Origin: Saccharum officinarum
Lineage: Eukaryota > Streptophyta > Magnoliopsida > Poales > Poaceae
Direction: 5' to 3'
Length of the DNA stretch: 64,000 bases
Assembly (NCBI GenBank): GCA_020631735.1
Contig: CM036158.1
Location: 83,525,914-83,589,913, forward strand
The notes under the pieces are model-generated. The model searched no databases and was not told the DNA's origin. It saw only the letters and a program-made list of their open reading frames with translations. This document shows positions 24,280 to 36,259 of the stretch, piece after piece; the stretch's first letter is position 1, and each line of letters begins with the position of its first letter. Position numbers and translations under genes: made by a program.

Positions 24280-24820
24280 GGCAAATCGACCCATTTATTT
24301 TGGCTAACTAGCCTCAAGCTATCCATGGACTTGGGTGCCGCAATAATCAAGCACAAGGTGCACTCCACTAGCCACAAGCATTCCGCTAAGTGTCCCTTTG
24401 CAACTTCACGAGGTGCAAAGCGAACCTCTCACAAATCACCGGTTGGAGGCAGAGAACAATCACCAACACTCCCTCAACACCACAACTGCTTCAAGCTGTC
24501 TAGGTGAAGCAACCACCAAGAATAACAAGAAATACAGCCAATCAAAGAACTAGTGCCACAAGCTACGAATCAACATTGCAAATACACTAGATCTCTCAAC
24601 AACCTCACTTTGGATCAATCACAAACAAGGAGATGAGTGGGAGATGTTCCTGGAGGCTCACAAGTGTGTTAGAATGCTTAGAATGCCAAGTGAGCTCCCA
24701 TGGAGCTGACCAACACAAATATAAAGAGCCCCCTCCCACACATAAAAAACTAGTTGTTGGAAAACTGATGGTGAACAGTCTGCGCAGGGACCGGATCGCT
24801 CTGGTGCCCACCGGGTTGGC
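24280..24820 (-). repeat. Sirevirus LTR fragment, cut by the gap
   Basis: Read on the minus strand this matches the LTR fragment at 53513-54038: a TATA-like stretch, then a leader including CTTGTGAGCCTCCAGG and GGTGGTTGCCTTCACC. Contig 1 ends inside this repeat, a common reason for assembly breaks. Confidence 0.7.
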
Positions 24821-24920
24821 NNNNNNNNNNNNNNNNNNNNNNNNNNNNNNNNNNNNNNNNNNNNNNNNNNNNNNNNNNNNNNNNNNNNNNNNNNNNNNNN
24901 NNNNNNNNNNNNNNNNNNNN
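24821..24920. other. assembly gap, 100 N
   Basis: Exactly 100 N, the usual placeholder for a gap of unknown size. Frames printed across it are meaningless. Confidence 0.99.
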
Positions 24921-26472
24921 ATTGTGGATGTCCCAGTAGAACACTTGAATCTCCTGATTTAAATCGCGCCTTGGGATTTAAGCTCCTTGTTCCTTGATTT
25001 GAAAAGGAACCCTTGTTGTTTTAAATTTCTTTGCAATCCTTTTCTAATTTTGTGGTCTATGACCCCACTGCTTTTAATGTGAGTAAGTTGGTAATAGTTG
25101 CCTGGTTAATAGCTTATGGTGCCGCGACGGAACGAGGGCCACCTGTGGATCACGACCGTAGGGTTGTGCCGCTCGGCGCGCTGGTATCGAGGTTGTTGAC
25201 CAAGCACCTTACCAAGTTACACTGCAGTGCCGCTCTTGCGACAAACATTCTCCTTGGTAAAAAAAATTATATATCTTTGTGTTCTAACGGGAAATCCACA
25301 ACGGGTTGATGGAGTAGTGCTTTCATAATTACGACTGAGATAACGGGGTTTTTGGAAGGAGCACGTAAGTCCTGATCTCAGTGTGTATGAAAGGTTTGTG
25401 TAAGTTGGATTCCATAGGAAAAGAGGGAGAAGAGCGACAAAGAGAGAATAGCCACCAGTGATCTGGAGTAACTGGAACACCGATGGGACGTTGCCCCTGT
25501 GCCCGATGACCGCTCTACACTTGTCGGGTCGCTGTCACTGTGTGTCCTGTGGAAGCCGTCGGTGGCGGGACCCACGTGTGCTGTGCTCGTGTGGCCGTGG
25601 CATGGCGCCGCACTCGCCTCGCCCCCTTGCACTGTACGCCCCTCTTTCCCAGGCACGCTTGTCGGCTCTCGATTCTCGCTCTCGTTCCTATACCGGACCC
25701 CCCCTCTCTCTCTCTCGTTTCCCTTCTCGCTGGTGTGTCACTCGCACGCCCCCTTGCCGAGCGAATCCCATCCCCTCCTTTCTCCTTTTCCCCACTCAAG
25801 CTCGCACAGGGAGCGCACCATGGTGATGTTGTTCCCCACCTTGTGACCTACTGGTGATTCCCCTCCACGCCACCCCCCACTTCTGGTGCGTTACGCCACC
25901 ACCTCCGTCCACCAGTCTATAAATGCCACCTTGTTTGCCTCTCCTCCATCCCGCCTTCAGATCTGAAGTAGAGCTCACAGAGTTGATCCTCTCCATTTGT
26001 GCTCAGGTGGGAGAAGCTCGGGAAGCAGTTGGGAAGGAAGTAGTTGGAGGCAGAGATACGTGATCCCGCCGTCGCTCGCAGATCTAGGGACGTCAGTCAA
26101 AGGTGTTGGTGTAGCTCAGCGGAAGGATCTGGTTTCCATCGAAGGTGTTCAAGTTCTCAGGATAGTTGGGTTTTAGGGTTTGTGATGTTCGAGTTCTCAG
26201 TCTCTTGTTTCTGGATCTGCTGGGCGTACGCCATGTTCTGGATATTCGTTTTCCTATTGCTTCTCCACTGTCCCCGTTTTCGTCGATTTCTAGAGAGGTT
26301 GTGAGTTGTATCAGTTTGCTCTTAGCCGTAATGCCGCTAGATCCCCGAGTGTTGTAATTTTCAAAGCCGTGTAATCTCCTTTTGTAATCTCTGCTAAGAA
26401 GTGCAATTGAGTTTCTTCTTTTCAGATTCTCGCTCTGAATCTCGGAACGAGATTCTTTTAAGGGGGGTTGGT
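24921..26472 (+). other. internal sequence of Tekay-like element B, no recognisable coding domain
   Basis: The right end (26440-26472) matches the sequence before the LTR of element C: AATCTCGGAACGAGATTC, then AAGGGGGG. It is therefore the 3' internal end of a Tekay-like element. No polyprotein is seen. Instead 25480-26000 is GC- and pyrimidine-rich with TCTATAAATGCC (TATA-like, 25917), followed by a leader-like stretch. This may be a non-autonomous derivative or a chimera. The stretch 24921-25450 is unassigned. Confidence 0.5.
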
Positions 26473-29400
26473 TGTAACACCCCGATGTTACGATCTTATT
26501 TAGCGCCACGATTTAGGCCTAAGTTAAATTTTCGTAACGAGTTTCTCGGAATTTTTTTTATTTAAAACGTATTCGACGACGATTCCAGCAAACGGGTTGT
26601 TCTATTAGATTAAGCAGGAAAAACAACTTTTATAAATAAACTAAAATCAATTAATAATATATATATAGGTATATGTAAGTTACATAAAGCAAGTGCATGC
26701 ACACATGCAACCACGTCGTGCTGCCTCTGCTGTCTCCGTGGCCGGCGAAGTAAAGCTCCAATTCATGAGTTCTCACATCCCTGTCTTGTCTCACCTTGCC
26801 TGCCTTAGTGTTGTCCCTGTCTGCTGTTACTAGAACAGTCGTATCCTCTGGATCTGCCTAGCTGAGCTCCAAGCCTCCAACTAGTTACGTCCAGCATGTG
26901 CACAATCGCCGGGACCTTTTTTTATTGTATTGCCTACTCTAGCTAGCTTCTTATACTCAGTCCTCTGGTGCAAAGTTGTACTAGTCTGCACTCTATAAAA
27001 TACTGGCTGCGTAGAATAGTAAGCTAGCGGACTATTGGGTCACGCTCCGCCGCTGTCCTGCAGTCCGTTTCAGACCACGTCGCGCTAGGGCAAAGTCAAA
27101 CTAGGTCACTTCGTGTCGGCAACGTGCTTCTCTCTCTTTCTTTTTTCTTTGCCCTCGTGCATCCCAACTCCTCTCGCTGCTGCTTACCGCGCGCTGGCAC
27201 CATTCCTGCAGCACCTCGCCTTGCATCGCTGGTACCGGCCCTCCCCGCGAGCGAGCCCCGACCCGCGCGCAGCTTCGCCGCTCTCCTAGCTCCTCCCTTC
27301 GCGCTGTTGGCCGCACTACTCACGCCGAGTCCGTGCACAACTCTGCCGCGCACGCGAGCTACCGGCACCGGCGTCCTCTCCTTTGCCTTCCCAGTGTTCG
27401 GTGCCCCGGCGTCCGCGCCCGTGTGCCCGCGACGTCACCCCTCTCCTTCCCCTCCGTCTTCGTTGCTTTTTCGAGCCGAGCACCCGGCTAGGCGGCGTCC
27501 GTAGTCGCAGCGCCTCCCCCCGCACTCGGCTCTCCCTTCCGTGCGCCGCGCCCCTGTCCTCACAAGGCCACCGAGCTGAGCCGCGACGACCTCGCTGCTC
27601 TTTGCCGCACCTACGCGCCCCTTGGCCCTACGCTGCCCCGCCATTCTAGCTCCGCGCCCGGGCCGTAGCGCTCCGCCGTCGGCTGCGCCCGGCTCCCCTT
27701 GCTGCCTCGCACGCCCCGCACTCCGGCGTGGCCGCGCCCTTGCTGCCTCTGCGCACGCAACGCGCCCGAGCACACCGCGGCTCCTCTGTTCTCCGCTCGC
27801 CGTCATCCGCACGGTCCGCATGCTGCTCGTGGCCGGTGGTGCGCCCATCGCCGCATCAGCCCGCAACTGCGGCCGTGACGGCCATAGCGCATGTCCGCCA
27901 TCACGTCCCACGCCGGCTGGACATCTCCGGTGGTGGCTCCCCCGCGGCTTCCCAGCGCCCGTGTGCCGGCGCATCCGCCGCCGTGGAGCTCCGCTCTGCA
28001 TCATCCTTGCCACGCCGTCCCGCACCAAGCCCATGCGCGCCCATGCCGAACGCGGCCGCGTCCTCGCTGCCCGTGCCAGCAACGCCGTTTCCCCTTCACG
28101 CTCCTCGGCCACCGTCGTCGGGCTATCATGCGGTGCCGGCCGGTGCTCCTCTGCTTCTCTGGATGAAGGAGACGAAAGGAAGGTGAGATGGGTGAAAGTC
28201 CAAGGCAAAAATTTATACGAGGTTCTATTTGCGAAATACTTGCCTCATCGAAATAGTGTCGTCGTACTGCGGGTTGATTTGAGGGTAACTCAAGGACCTG
28301 TTTCCTTCTTTTTGGTGTTTTGTTAATTTCAGCAAGCGTCTGAATACTCCGAAATTGATAATAAAATATAGAAAAATCATAAAAATGCCAAATCAGTTTT
28401 GTTGAGTTCATAAAATCATGATCTATCTAGTAGTGTATTTTGTTCGCATAGGTTCGGTATGTTTTTAGAATTTCTCTAATTATTTTAACATACTTAATAG
28501 TGTTAAAATGAGAACTTGTAGGAATTTCCACGATAAATCGGTGATGGTATTGACTCTAAAAAATTTTACCGTAAATTACTAACATTATTAGCTGCTCACT
28601 AAAATTTTTGTAGCTCCGGAATAATTAGTTGCTAGATAGACAATGATGTCCTATTTCGAATATAGTAAATCGAATAAATGAAATATGGAAACACATTTGG
28701 TTTGGATAACTAAAACTTTAGTTGGGAAGTAACGCTGTATTCGACAACATGGATACGTAGACTAGCGCGTTAGAACTATATCGTTAGCTTGTGAGACGTG
28801 CTCAGGTTTTTAGCTTTCCGGCTGTCGTCGATTATTTACATTTATGCATTTGCATCGATGCATACCATATAGGTACGATGATGGAGCAACGGATCAATTG
28901 AAGGATGATTGGGAATCCGAAGATGGTGTAAGGGTATTCTCTCCAGAAGATGAGGCAATGAGCTTCTATCCAGTTGATGATGGATGATCTGAAGATGCAG
29001 ATACTAACTTTTTAATATATATCTTACCCAGGCAAGCCCCGGTGCATAACCCCCTACTTTTCTGCAGTTTAAATTCTATTTGTGCATTAAGTTTCAAGGA
29101 GTTGAATGAAACCCACTTACATATATATCTTTATCCTATGAGTCTTACTAGTATGACAGGATCGTGTAGATTGCTATGCTACAGGACTCCGGTAAAAGTC
29201 GAGTGATTACCTGTCACTCGCGAGATATAGGAAATATGTTACTATATGATTATCACTTGGAATATATAAAATGGTGGAAAGAAAAATGGTGATCGGGCAG
29301 GGATATGGTTTGGGTATTGGTGGGTGTAAGAAGTTGTGTCGCCGCGGAGGCGGGTCATAGCTTGGTTATACCGTTTTCCCTGTCTGGTCGATTAAGGACC

Positions 29401-30555
29401 GATCGTGCATATGACTCTAGGCAAGTCACAGACTTATTATCTCGAGCACATACTTGTGTATGGGCGCTTGGAAGACTTGTTACTCTCTTGTCGCGGATCC
29501 GGCTCTTTCCGGACCAACTGTCAGGGTTTGTTTTTGGTGGAGGAGGTCCTTGTACCGCACTGAGTCCGGGACTCAGAGGCGGGGGCTTGGAGTCCCAGTT
29601 TGGATGGGGACCTGGACACCCAGGACAGGAGAGTGACGGGTTGGTCCTGCTTGTGCCTGGGGAACAAGCGGGGCATGTGTTTTCGGGGTACCCAGCTGGG
29701 GGCATTGATTCGCGAATCGCCGGGCTATCCGGTACGGCTTGTCTACGGTTTAGCATCGTAGTAAGAACTGAAAGATGAAAGATGGAAGATGGACAAAGGA
29801 AATCTAATTGCTTACCACTTGCTTGAAAGTAGCACAGGTGCTTACATAGAATGGTTAGTTAATGAACCAATACGGCTATTATTAAAAATCAAAGATAAGG
29901 ACGCACGCTTAGTAATGCTTCCTGCAAATGCAACCCACAAACCAGATAGCCTTGCATATCCTTGGAGTCTTTTCTTTTCTCCTATCGGGTAAGTCTTGCT
30001 GAGTATAATTGAGTACTCAGGGTTTTATTCCCCCTGTTGCAGGTAACAGGTGGACGCTTGAGCTGACCTTTGTGTGTGGATTCCTTCTGGTTGGCTCAGA
30101 GAGGATTTCCTTTACGCTGCGATCGTAGTTGCTATTTATAACTCTCACCAAATGCTTTTATAAATGAAAGTTTCATAATCTATTGCCGTAGTCTATATAT
30201 CAATACTTCATCATGTCATTAATAGATGTTTATTTCCGCTGTAACTCTGTTCACATGTTTCTATTCCGCTATTCAATTAAATTGTTTATAACTCTGATAA
30301 CATGATTTCATTCCGCTGTTATATTAATAAATATTATACTCTGATGTTGTATTAAAAGTGATGTAAGAAATGGTTACGAATGATGTAAGCTTTATTCTCT
30401 CATTTGTGATCCTGATGGCAAAAATGTGGATTTTCAGGTTCTTCCCTGGGGTGTGTCCGACGGAACCGAGTAATTTAGTATTCTCCCTCGAGTGCTTAGT
30501 GTCTAATAGAAGACGAGCACTCCTGTGAGGCGTTAGATTAGGCGGTTCTGCCACA
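26473..30555 (+). repeat. 3' LTR of Tekay-like Gypsy element B
   Basis: The 4.08-kb repeat starts TGTAACACCCC after a polypurine run (26460-26472) and ends GGCGGTTCTGCCACA. It is inserted in the integrase of element C. It has a GC-rich island at 27120-28200, GGCAAGCCCCGGTGCATA at 29031 and a 54-nt block from GTAAGT to TTGCAG at 29989-30042. The latter two landmarks occur in the same order in the LTR at 31404, so the two LTRs are homologous but diverged. The matching 5' LTR is not in view. Confidence 0.75.
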
Positions 30556-31382
30556 CCAAGTTAGTGAGAAGCTCTGCTTATCACCCCGAGACGTCTGGTC
30601 AGACGGAACAGGTTAACCAAATCTTGGAAGATCTGTTGCGGGCATGTGTCATTTCATCCAAGGGTTCTTGGGAAAAATGGTTACCTCTACCCGAGTTCTC
30701 GTACAATAATAGTTACCAAGAGAGTATTAAGATGGCCCCATTCGAAGCTTTGTACGGTCGTAAGTGTAGAACCCCACTAAATTGGATAGAAGCTGGTGAG
30801 AGAAGATTTTATGGTATTGCTTTTGTTGAGGAAGCGGAGGAACAAGTCCGTATCATCCAAAAGCATATGGCTGCAGCCCAAGCTAGACAGAAAAGTTATG
30901 CTGATCGTCGTAGAAAACCACTCGAGTTTGAAGTTGGAGACTTCGTGTATCTGAAAGTTTCTCCAATGAAGAGTGTCCAACGTGTTGGTGTTAAGCGGAA
31001 ACTTGCGCCAAGATACGTGGGTCCTTTCCAAATCATAGGCAAGAGTGGAGCTGTTGCGTACAAAATCCAGTTACCTCTAGAAATGAGTGCCATATTCAAC
31101 GTCTTCCATGTATCTCAGCTCAAAAAGTGTCTTCGAGTTCTTGAGGAAAGAGTCCCGTTAGGAGATATCAGGCTTGAGTCTGATTTAACTTACGAAGAAA
31201 AGCCAGTCCGGGTGATAGATACTCAGGAACGAGTAACTAGAAGCAAAGTGGTTAAGTGGTATAAAGTAATGTGGAGTAATCAGGGTAGTGAAAGTGATGC
31301 TACATGGGAACGGGAGGACTATTTGCGGGATGGTTATAAGGAATTCTATGAAAAATGGTACGCTTTCCAAATCTCGGGATGA
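30556..31382 (+). pseudogene. Tekay-like chromovirus integrase C-terminus with chromodomain (element C fragment)
   Basis: A 275-codon open segment ends at TGA 31380. It begins inside the integrase core at S-A-Y-H-P-E-T-S-G-Q-T-E-Q, whose Glu is the third acid of the D,D-E site. It continues through the GPY/F-like region (Y-V-G-P-F-Q-I-I, about 31013) to a C-terminal chromodomain-like region (V-M-W-S-N-Q-G-S-E-S-D-A-T-W-E, about 31265-31320). This arrangement is that of Tekay/Del chromoviruses, where the chromodomain guides integration. The upstream polyprotein is missing because the LTR of element B ends at 30555. Confidence 0.85.
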
Positions 31383-31403
31383 GATTTTTATAAGGGGGAG
31401 GGC

Positions 31404-34400
31404 TGTAACACCCCAGGTGTTTGGCTTTCTTAATTGCATTGTATTTCATAAGCATTAACATTAATCATCTCATTCATGAGTGTGAGCATCATTCATTTTA
31501 TGCATAAGCTTATAATATGTGAAACATGCTTTTGAAACATGACAACATATGTTTATATTTCATGTGTGTTTATGAAATGAGTAGTGTGCAACACCCAAGT
31601 GCAACATGTGCAACTTCCATTTTAGACATGCCACCTACTTTAGTATAACATAATTAGCTAGTGCTATGCAACAAAGTATTGAAACATGTGCAACATGATC
31701 TTGCAACATTTGGGTGGAATATTGATTTGTTTGTTTCAAAGTGTGTGACACTAGGATTTTGTGTAACCAATGTGTAGAGTGGTTAATTAGGTCTTATAAC
31801 ACCTTAATTACATGTAGGGTAAGTAGTGGAGTAATGTTCATGTTGACCAAAATTACCAAATTGCCCTTCCAAATGTTGTTGACTAGGTTTTGACCCCTAG
31901 AGTGATCTGGTTTGACCAATTAAAAAGTCCAGCTTAGAAATCTTGCATGGAGGAGCAACCTTAAGCAAAGTTGTAGAGAATTTCATAAGGAACAAAAGTT
32001 CTAATATGGCCATCTTATGAAAATGACCAGAACATGCTCAAAAGTGACCCACAAGTCAGATTTGAAGGGGAGTCAACACTTGAAAAAAATTTGCTAAGTC
32101 TTAACTGCCATTTTAGTTTGATTGAGCCCACTTTGGATTGATACAACTCTTGATCCATGGAGATCTGGCTGTTGATTTCTAAATCAAAGTTGAAGCCCTA
32201 CTATAGCTCTACAACTTTCATGTTTATTGTTTCCTCTAACTCGTCACGGTTCAGGAGCTAATCGGTGTTAAACTTACCCTGTCAGTCGACACTTTTGAGC
32301 TCTGAAACGAAAAATTCAGACTTCGATAGTATTCACCGATTCAGAAATCAGTCGACGCGTGGTGACACCCGTCACCGGCCGTCGGACCGCGCTGCCATGT
32401 GCCGTGGACGCCCTGGCAAGGCCAGCCACGAAGTGCACTCACATGCGCTTACCCGCCCTGTTCGTAGCCCAGAAATTTCATTTCATCGCCTCCACCGCAA
32501 GCAGCGACCGAGCTCAGCGTCCGCCATCGCTGCCGAGCAAGCTTCACCATAGCGAGCTCGCGAACCACCGCAAAAACACGAACTCCGTCTTCACCATAGC
32601 TTCACCGTGCCCTCCTCTACCTTCTCCACCTCCCAGCTGCGCCATTCGTGCTTTGGTAAGGTCACAGTGACCATTTCCGCCATCTCCGCCATGGGCATGA
32701 CCTCGCCGGAGATGAGGCCGCCGTGGCCGGGGTAGCTAGGAATCATCCCGTCCCTGTTCTTTGCGGTGTTAGCACCGTGGCGACCTCAGGTAGCTCACAC
32801 CGTGCTCGGTTGAGCCGGCCATGGGTTGCCGTCGCCGGCAGCTCGCACCGGAGCCCTGCCGTGCCGCCATCACCGGCGACGTGCCACCTCCGCTAGGTCA
32901 TAGGTCGCGCCACTAGCACCAATCGATTCCCCGCATCACGTAGATCGCGCTGGTGCCCTCGGTTTCGCCGGCCGACCCACCGGCGGCGAGCTCCGACCAC
33001 CGCCGTCCGCCTCCCCTGCCCTGTGCCGCTGACACACGGGTCCCGCCTGGCAGTCGCACGCGCGGGTGGGAGCCGACACAGGCCGCACGTCGTTATGGGC
33101 CTCGCTGGCGTACGCAGGCCGGCCCAGTGACTGGGTTTAGTTTTCATTTTTGGTTCTTCTTTAATTGTTTCACAGATTTTGTTATTACATGGTAAAATCC
33201 ATATCTCGTGCATTTTAGATCCAAAAATTGTGATCCAAATTTTGTTGGGCTCCAAATAAAATGTAGTATCTAGGAAAAATATCAAATGCTTATGTGATGT
33301 TTAATTTCTAGAATAATTAATTAGGGTTTTGAAATGTGTTTTAGATTGCATGCAAACTTGTTTCAATCATATCTTGAGTTTCATTTTCCAAAAATTATGA
33401 AATTTGGTGGGTAGGCTAATTTATACTTGCTCTAGCTTTGGTAAAATTTGGGCAGCATTGCTTAAGTACTTTCCAAGTTATAATGCTATCTTGTTATTTT
33501 AGGAAACACTTAAATGAATTTTTGTAATTTTTCTACTTGTGCAATGTTCTTATAACTTTTTTGAGAATGTCTTGGTACCTTAAAGGGTCTAAGAAAAATA
33601 GGAAATCTGTTGTTTGACACTTTTTAATATGAATTGTTAATTATACAAAAATCAGCTTTTTGGGCTTGTGAATTTTGTGTAGGGAGTTTCTGTGAATAAA
33701 TTTAGTTCAAATTTTTACAGTAGCCTCTTTTTGGGTCAGAGAGTCTCCTGTAATTTTTGTAGAATTTTAGGAGCAGTTTACATATATGTTTGAAATTCCA
33801 CTTAATTAATTAAGTAAATTAAGAAAGGGGTGTAAATAAATATTCTAGGTGGGCACACCTTACTTTCTGGTGTTTTTGTGACCTATGTGAACTTTTGGTA
33901 ATATTAGTTTGGTCTTAGAGGATGTTTACCACGTAAATAAATATTTAATCTTTGCAATTCTAGGTTTTCTGGACAGCTGGTAGTATCTTTGGGTTTGACC
34001 CTTAATAAAAGTGTTTGTTGGAAAACTTGTGAATACCAAAGTTGTAGTAAACTTGATAAACTAGCTTGTGTCAAAATTTAGGAGCATTTGGCTTAATAGT
34101 TTGGGAGTTATTGCTGTTTAAAGTGCCAGTCCAGAATTGGCTGCTCTCTGTTTGGGAAGGGCAGATTCTGGAACTTTGGAATTTCGACTAGGTAAACTTT
34201 GGAATTAAGTGTTGTGGTCTGAAAATATTTTATGGTGCATTTCATAAGCTTTCCAGATTATATTAGATCATATCTTTTTGGAGTTGGGAATCTCCAATTA
34301 TGTTAGAATCCTTGAGCTGCTGTCCAGAATGTCTTACTGTTGTATTTTGGTGTTGGATGTGGTAACCTAAGTAATGCTACTCTTGTAATTGTTAGGTGCT

Positions 34401-36259
34401 AGGGCCTTAACCGAAGAAGAACATCTATATCTTAGGTTGGGTAGATTAGGTAAGTACTTCTCCACCGGAGAAGAGATTTGCACGTACTGATAAAGTAACT
34501 TGATTAGATTATTGTTTTTATTTCTGAAATTCATTTCATCCCGAGCATGTTGCACCATTATGCACCCATGATATTTATTGTGCACTCATGCAATAGGTGT
34601 TCCGGATGGGATAACACTCCTCGAGTTCGAGCCAGTGATTCCGGAGGAAATCCAGGACCAGCCAGAGGAGCCAGCGGAACCAGTCGTCGGAGGAGACGCC
34701 GCTGAAGACTTGCCTGAGTGTCCTGACCACCGGTCTTCGACCTTTCTGAAAGGCAAGCCCCGGTGCATACTGAACCTACTGTTTTATAAAGTAACCTTGA
34801 GTACTTTTAACTGTTTACTGCATTAAGTTGTAGGAGTTATATGAAAACACTTGTTGCATTGTACTTGTCCTTGTCCAGATATCGTACTTAATCCTATATT
34901 AGGTTTAGGCACGTGTCAATGCTTAGCCCTGCTTAGTACGGTAGAAGTCGGGTGATTTCCGGTCATCCGCGAGATGTAGGAAGGAGTCACGAGTGGCTTT
35001 ATGGCTATCGTGGATAGAAACATGCTTTCAAAATAAAATTGAGACCGGGCGGGAGTTCGATAGTACAGCCGCAAGACACTACACGTCTTGGGTGTGGAGC
35101 TATGCCCGTCTGAGTCGTTTAAGGACCGATTCGTTGTACGTCCTTGAGTCATGTTGAACGCAGTCTAACACTTAGTTGGCCGGATAAGCCGTTCCGACCG
35201 CGAAGACGAGTAGTATGGTTCAGGCCGGGAATCGAATGGTAGGTTGCATCTTGGAGGAGAGAAAGGATGTGCTTGGGGACATTGGCGTGAGACCAAGGGG
35301 GGGTTAGAGTCCCTAGCACCTGGCAGAGTGTCACCCTTGGGGACGCGACATTATTCGGACCCGCGATTCCTGAACTGTACAAAAGATGACCTGAGCAGCC
35401 CTCGCCAGGCGTGACTCGATGAGTGTTAGAAATACCCCTCCAGCTGGATAGGAATTCGATTCGAATCGCCGTCGCTCCCGGTTAGTGAGCACTTGACTTG
35501 AGCAGCGGCAACGTAGATCTCATTAAATGAACCGGTGGTTAAGGGAATGATATAATGTTGCCACAATTCATACCTGCTCTGGATATAATAATGATAATTG
35601 TTTGATTATAATCAAGTGCATGCTTAGTACAGGTGCTAAGATAGATGACAGGTAAATGATAAAAATAACTGCTAGTACATGTTATAAGAGTCTCAATTAC
35701 TTATGCCTTTATGCAAAAATGTGATGTCAGCTAGTCTATTGTGTAAGCCTTGCATAATCCTTGGTGTCATCTTATTTCTGGTTTTTGACGGGTAAGTCTA
35801 ACTGAGTACATTCCAGTACTCATGGTTTATTCCCTCCTGTTGCAGATGATATGCTCTACCAAGGCTTCTGCAAAAATTGTCTCCACCCCGCGGGTGACGA
35901 AGACTAGATCACTTGGGCGTGATCATCTTTTATGTACTTTCCTAATGCTTTTGCGGGTTGTTGATCAACAAGACTGGCAGTAGTTAAACAACTGGCGTGT
36001 GTTTGCTTCCGCTACTTTATAAACTTGGTTTGTAATAACTGCGACTCCGTGTGTGTAAACTTATTTTGGAACTACTTGCGAAATGTAACGTACGATGTTG
36101 TATGTTGAATGATGCGATCTTGGTTGTAAGCAAGTTGGTTTGAAATCCTTCGTGGTTTCAATTGACTACCGGGATTATATGGGCTCAAGTTTGAAAATTT
36201 GAGCGCTTCGGTGCTTGTTTTTGTACTTGTGCTCTTATAATTTGGTCGGTTCTGTTACA
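31404..36259 (+). repeat. 3' LTR of Tekay-like Gypsy element C
   Basis: The repeat starts TGTAACACCCC directly after a polypurine tract (TAAGGGGGAGGGC, 31391-31403). It most likely ends CGGTTCTGTTACA at 36259, by analogy with the end of the LTR at 30555. An alternative end is GGGTTGTTACA at 36553. It carries a GC-rich segment at 32350-33130, GGCAAGCCCCGGTGCATA at 34752 and the 54-nt block at 35792-35845. Confidence 0.75.

Larger units (their letters stand above)
20579..24820 (+). repeat. contig-end segment present in inverted copy at 53513-57846
   Basis: The end of Sirevirus A, its 3' LTR, the rest of the MULE-like element, a MITE and part of another LTR recur as the reverse complement at 57846-53513. 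Correspondence begins at TCATATG (20579) and runs to the base before the N gap (GGGTTGGC, 24820). The copies differ by many small indels, 4242 versus 4334 bp in length. Confidence 0.9.

Noticed and set aside
25458..25857. Overlapping frames of 105-122 codons near the start of contig 2
   Set aside because: Three frames of the same pyrimidine-rich stretch are open together, with no domain or homologue recognised.
27096..28326. Several overlapping long frames on both strands in the GC-rich stretch
   Set aside because: They lie inside a Gypsy LTR, overlap in all frames, have low-complexity Ala/Arg/Pro composition and no recognisable domain. GC-rich DNA has few stop codons by chance.
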